DNA of 64,000 nt, taken from assembly GCA_963695985.1 (NCBI GenBank), contig CAVOIC010000011.1:310001-374000 (forward strand), read 5' to 3'. The position numbers were made by a program, and so were the translations under genes. The stretch is from DATBVX01 sp963695985. GTDB taxonomy: Bacteria > Pseudomonadota > Gammaproteobacteria > Steroidobacterales > Steroidobacteraceae. Positions 61,492 through 64,000 of this stretch are shown here, in pieces. Position 1 is the stretch's first letter. Each line of letters begins with the position of its first letter. A model generated the notes under the pieces. The model did not search any database. It saw nothing but the letters and a program-made list of their open reading frames with translations, and was not told where the DNA came from.

Positions 61492-62923
61492 CTATCGGAT
61501 CGAGTCGATGAGCGCTTTCGGGTCGAAGACTGCGCCGTTCTTGATGACGCGATAGGCGTGACTCAGGTTGCCGACGTCAGCTAGCGGGTCCGCGTCCAGG
61601 ATCACGAGATCCGCGAGCTTTCCTGGCGCGATCGTGCCGACGCGCTCTGCCAGACGCAGCGCCTGCGCGCCATTGCTGGTGGCCGATCGGAGCACTTCGA
61701 GTGGACTCAAGCCCGCCTCGTGCATGAGCGCCATCTCGCGGAAAACCGAGGGTCCATGCAGCGTGCCGATGTTGCCGGCGTCCGTGCCCATCACGACCGT
61801 CACGCCCTCGGACCACACGCGGCGCAGATTTGCGAGCGCCACGGTCGGTGCGGGCGGCGGCTCGTGCTTCTGCATGAGCTTCGCGACCCGTTCGGGGATC
61901 ATTTCCTTAGGGATGCGATCGAGATCATGCATGCTGGCGAGGATCTGTGGATCGGCGAGGCGTTGCTCTTCGGGCGTCGCGGTCCAGAGGTTGCTCAGCG
62001 CGTACTCGTAACTTTCGAACACGAATAACGTCGGGCAGTACAGTGCGTGTCGTTCCTTGATCAGCGCGATGAACTCCTCGTCTACGGGCTCGTCGACGAC
62101 GGAATGCACGAGGTAATCGGCGCCGGCGCGCAGCGCCGCCTTTGCGGTTTCGAGCTCAGTGGCATGAACCGCGAGCGGTACGCCCGCAGCGTGGGCTGCA
62201 TCGCCGGTCGCGCGCACGATCACGGTCTGTGCCTCGAGGTCATCGCTCGGACGGTGAATGAACCACACCTTGATGTAGTCGGGCTTGCGCTCGAGCTCGC
62301 GCGCTACGAGCTTCGCGGGCGCTGTCGGCGCTGTCGATGCGAATGATCGGTGGATCGCCGAGATCGAGCGCGGGCCGGTCGACCATGGAGATCAGCGGAC
62401 CCGCGACTACTACGCGCGGGGCCGCTTCCGTGTTGCGCGCGCGATCGCGGACCTCGAAGTTCCAGAACGGCCCGCCGATGTCGACGACGCCCGTGACGCC
62501 GCTTGCCAGCCACACCTTGAACGTCGCCGGCAGGCGTGCCTTGTTGCGCGCGACCTCTTCCGCGTAGGGCCGATAGCGGTTGAAGTCGGCACCGTCCGGC
62601 CGTGTGTAGAGATTGCCCGACTGAAAGAAGTGAACGTGCGCGTCGATCAGACCGGGGATCACCCACTTGCCCTGCGCATCGATGACACGTGCGCCGCGCG
62701 GCACCCGCGTTTTGTTGCGCCGACCCAAGGACTGAATCGTCGATCCTGAGACTAGGATGGTCTGATCGGCAACCAGAGCGTTCGCCGCATCACGCTCTGG
62801 ATGAACGACCGTGACGCCCACGATAGCCGTCATCGCGGGCTCGCTCGGTTTTGCAGCGAGGGCAAGGCTCGCCATGAGCAGGAGTCCGACCAGGCTCCCA
62901 AATCGCATCACTGCCAATCGCAT
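61492..62923 (-). pseudogene. Exported amidohydrolase family protein, one frameshift
   Basis: About 476 residues after one correction. The upstream frame has AAGGAG before the ATG at 62923, a signal peptide and the start of a metal-dependent hydrolase: LVADQTILVSGSTIQSLG, PRGARVIDAQGKWVIPGLIDAHVHFFQSG (metal HxH). The downstream frame continues KVWFIHRPS, GVPLAVHATE, DYLVHSVVD, VVMGTDAGNIGTLHG and the closing GTIAPGKLADLVILDADPL. Removing one base near 62312 joins them as SARELVARELERKPDYIKVWF. The substrate is unknown; relatives cleave amide or ring bonds. May be a consensus error. Confidence 0.82.
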
Positions 62924-63111
62924 GACTGAACTCCTTGGAACGTCGGAGAGCAGGTCCACGGGAAAAATACTAACACGCCATCATTGACGTTCTCTTCACA
63001 AAGCACACCGCGTGCACGATGCCCGCGCTCGAAGGCGAATTGACCGAAGGCACAGGGACGTGAATCTCGATATGCTGTACTCGGGAGTGCCGCCAGGATC
63101 GGTGGTGTCAG

Positions 63112-64000
63112 TTGAGCGTGCCGCGAGAATCCATCGTCGATCTGTACGCAGCGCCGGATGCTGCGCGGGATGTGACTTATTCGGATTCCGTGTTCCGCGC
63201 CATCATCGATCAATCCCCGGCGCTCGTGTTGCTGCTGACTCCGGACGGCACGATTCTCTACTGCAACCGGCGCACACAATCGTTGCTGGACTTTGCGCCC
63301 GGCGAGCTCGCGAATCGTCTCGTGTTCGAGCGCATCGCGGAGGACGACCAGCGGGTTCTGCGCGAGCAGCTGCAGGCGCTCGTGGGTACGCAAGCGGGCG
63401 GTGGTGAGCGGCGCTGCGACGTGCAGTTCCTCAGGCGGGACGGCGTGCGCCTCTGGTTCGATTGCACGCTCGTGAATCTGCTCGCTCAGCCTGAAGTCCG
63501 TGCCGTGCTCCTGAGTGCACACGAGATCAGCCAGCGCAAAGCGGTCGAGCAGCGCCTGCGCGACAGCGAACGGCGCTTCGAGACGGTCCTGTGGGGCAGC
63601 AACATTGCGTACTGGGACCTCGACGTCACGCAACAGAGCGCGCGTCGCAGCGAACAGTGGTTCAGGATGACGGGCTGGTCGCCGCAAGAGTGGTACGCCG
63701 AGCCCTTTCCCTGGGCCAAGCGTGTGCACCCCGATGATCAGCGCTACATCGAGCCGCTGCTGAAGCAGCACCTGGAAGGCAGCAGCGATCACCTGGAACT
63801 CGAATACCGCGTCCAGTGCGCCAACGGCACCTGGCGCTGGATGTTCGACCGCGGGCGCATCGTCGAGCGGGATGCGGCTGGAAAGCCGCTGCGCATCATC
63901 GGCACCTCGATGGACATCGACGCGCGCAAGCGCGCCGAGCAGCACCTCGCCACGAGCAATGAGCGGCTGCGCGCGGTGACCGAGAACGTGCCGGACCTGC
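63112..64000 (+). CDS. Multi-PAS sensor protein, 3' end missing
   Basis: No stop codon occurs before the window ends, so about 296 N-terminal residues are seen. The likely start is TTG 63112, with GGTGG before it; GTG 63118 is an alternative. Two PAS domains are visible. The first begins FRAIIDQSPALVLLLTPDGTI, ending with a conserved SAHEISQRKAVEQRL linker. The second begins RFETVLWGSNIAYWDLDV, has MTGWSPQEWY, and ends with ELEYRVQCANGTWRWMFDRG and IIGTSMDIDARKRAEQ. A third begins with RLRAVTENVPDL. The output domain lies outside, probably a diguanylate cyclase or a histidine kinase. It is divergent from the amidohydrolase. Confidence 0.8.
   Translation, partial: MSVPRESIVDLYAAPDAARDVTYSDSVFRAIIDQSPALVLLLTPDGTILYCNRRTQSLLDFAPGELANRLVFERIAEDDQRVLREQLQALVGTQAGGGERRCDVQFLRRDGVRLWFDCTLVNLLAQPEVRAVLLSAHEISQRKAVEQRLRDSERRFETVLWGSNIAYWDLDVTQQSARRSEQWFRMTGWSPQEWYAEPFPWAKRVHPDDQRYIEPLLKQHLEGSSDHLELEYRVQCANGTWRWMFDRGRIVERDAAGKPLRIIGTSMDIDARKRAEQHLATSNERLRAVTENVPDL

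Noticed and set aside
1..64000. CRISPR arrays, insertion sequences or prophage
   Set aside because: No regularly spaced direct repeats, transposase or phage structural gene could be seen on either strand.

Overview
The window is a high-GC chromosomal segment of a free-living gammaproteobacterium. Its core genes are gammaproteobacterial in type and order (ftsY-ftsE-ftsX, rsmD-coaD, rpmB-rpmG beside radC and coaBC-dut, pyrE, xth, trmB). The mixture of PEP-CTERM and Gram-negative sortase genes, an LpxR-type lipid A deacylase and many lipoproteins would fit the Steroidobacteraceae/Nevskiales/Xanthomonadales area; that placement is inference. No phage, insertion sequence or CRISPR array is visible.

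Layout. 1-3007: the end of an unrecognised membrane protein, a VOC protein and a frameshifted dienelactone hydrolase. 3077-9223: gltBD (glutamate synthase) with its own promoter, a structured leader and a terminator. 9294-14222: a surface-protein sorting region. It holds a PEP-CTERM protein behind a near-perfect sigma-54 promoter, the two-component pair of the proteobacterial dedicated sortase system, and a chimeric ORF joining the start of the sortase target protein (VIT domain) to the end of the class GN sortase. 14209-16503: gcdH with a divergent, frameshifted LysR gene. 16609-27501: a potassium region, kdpFABCDE, with kdpC and kdpD frameshifted, followed by a convergent full-length KdpD paralog whose phospho-accepting histidine is glutamine. 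27602-37886: lpxR, a DUF962 protein, a hotdog thioesterase, an OmpA lipoprotein, rpoH with a CIRCE element, a phospholipase D, small envelope lipoproteins and ftsYEX. 37976-54546: a lipase, rsmD-coaD-ggt, a TPR protein, mutM, a fatty acid desaturase, rpmGB, radC, coaBC-dut, pyrE/xth, ampG and marC. 54543-64000: trmB, an Entner-Doudoroff pair (eda, kdgK), an M20 peptidase, tRNA-Gly(CCC), a methyltransferase, a GlxA-type regulator, a frameshifted amidohydrolase and the start of a PAS sensor.

Two patterns cross the window. First, seven otherwise well-conserved genes need single-base corrections (dienelactone hydrolase, lysR, kdpC, kdpD with three, pyrE, an amidohydrolase), and every one can be explained by extra bases. 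This points to consensus errors at least as much as to gene decay. Second, several genes without a Shine-Dalgarno sequence have a -10-like hexamer six to eleven bases before the start codon (coaBC, mutM, the glxA-type gene, pdsR, trmB, xth, pyrE, lysR), which suggests leaderless transcripts.

All functional names rest on reading motifs and family resemblance by eye. No database search was run.
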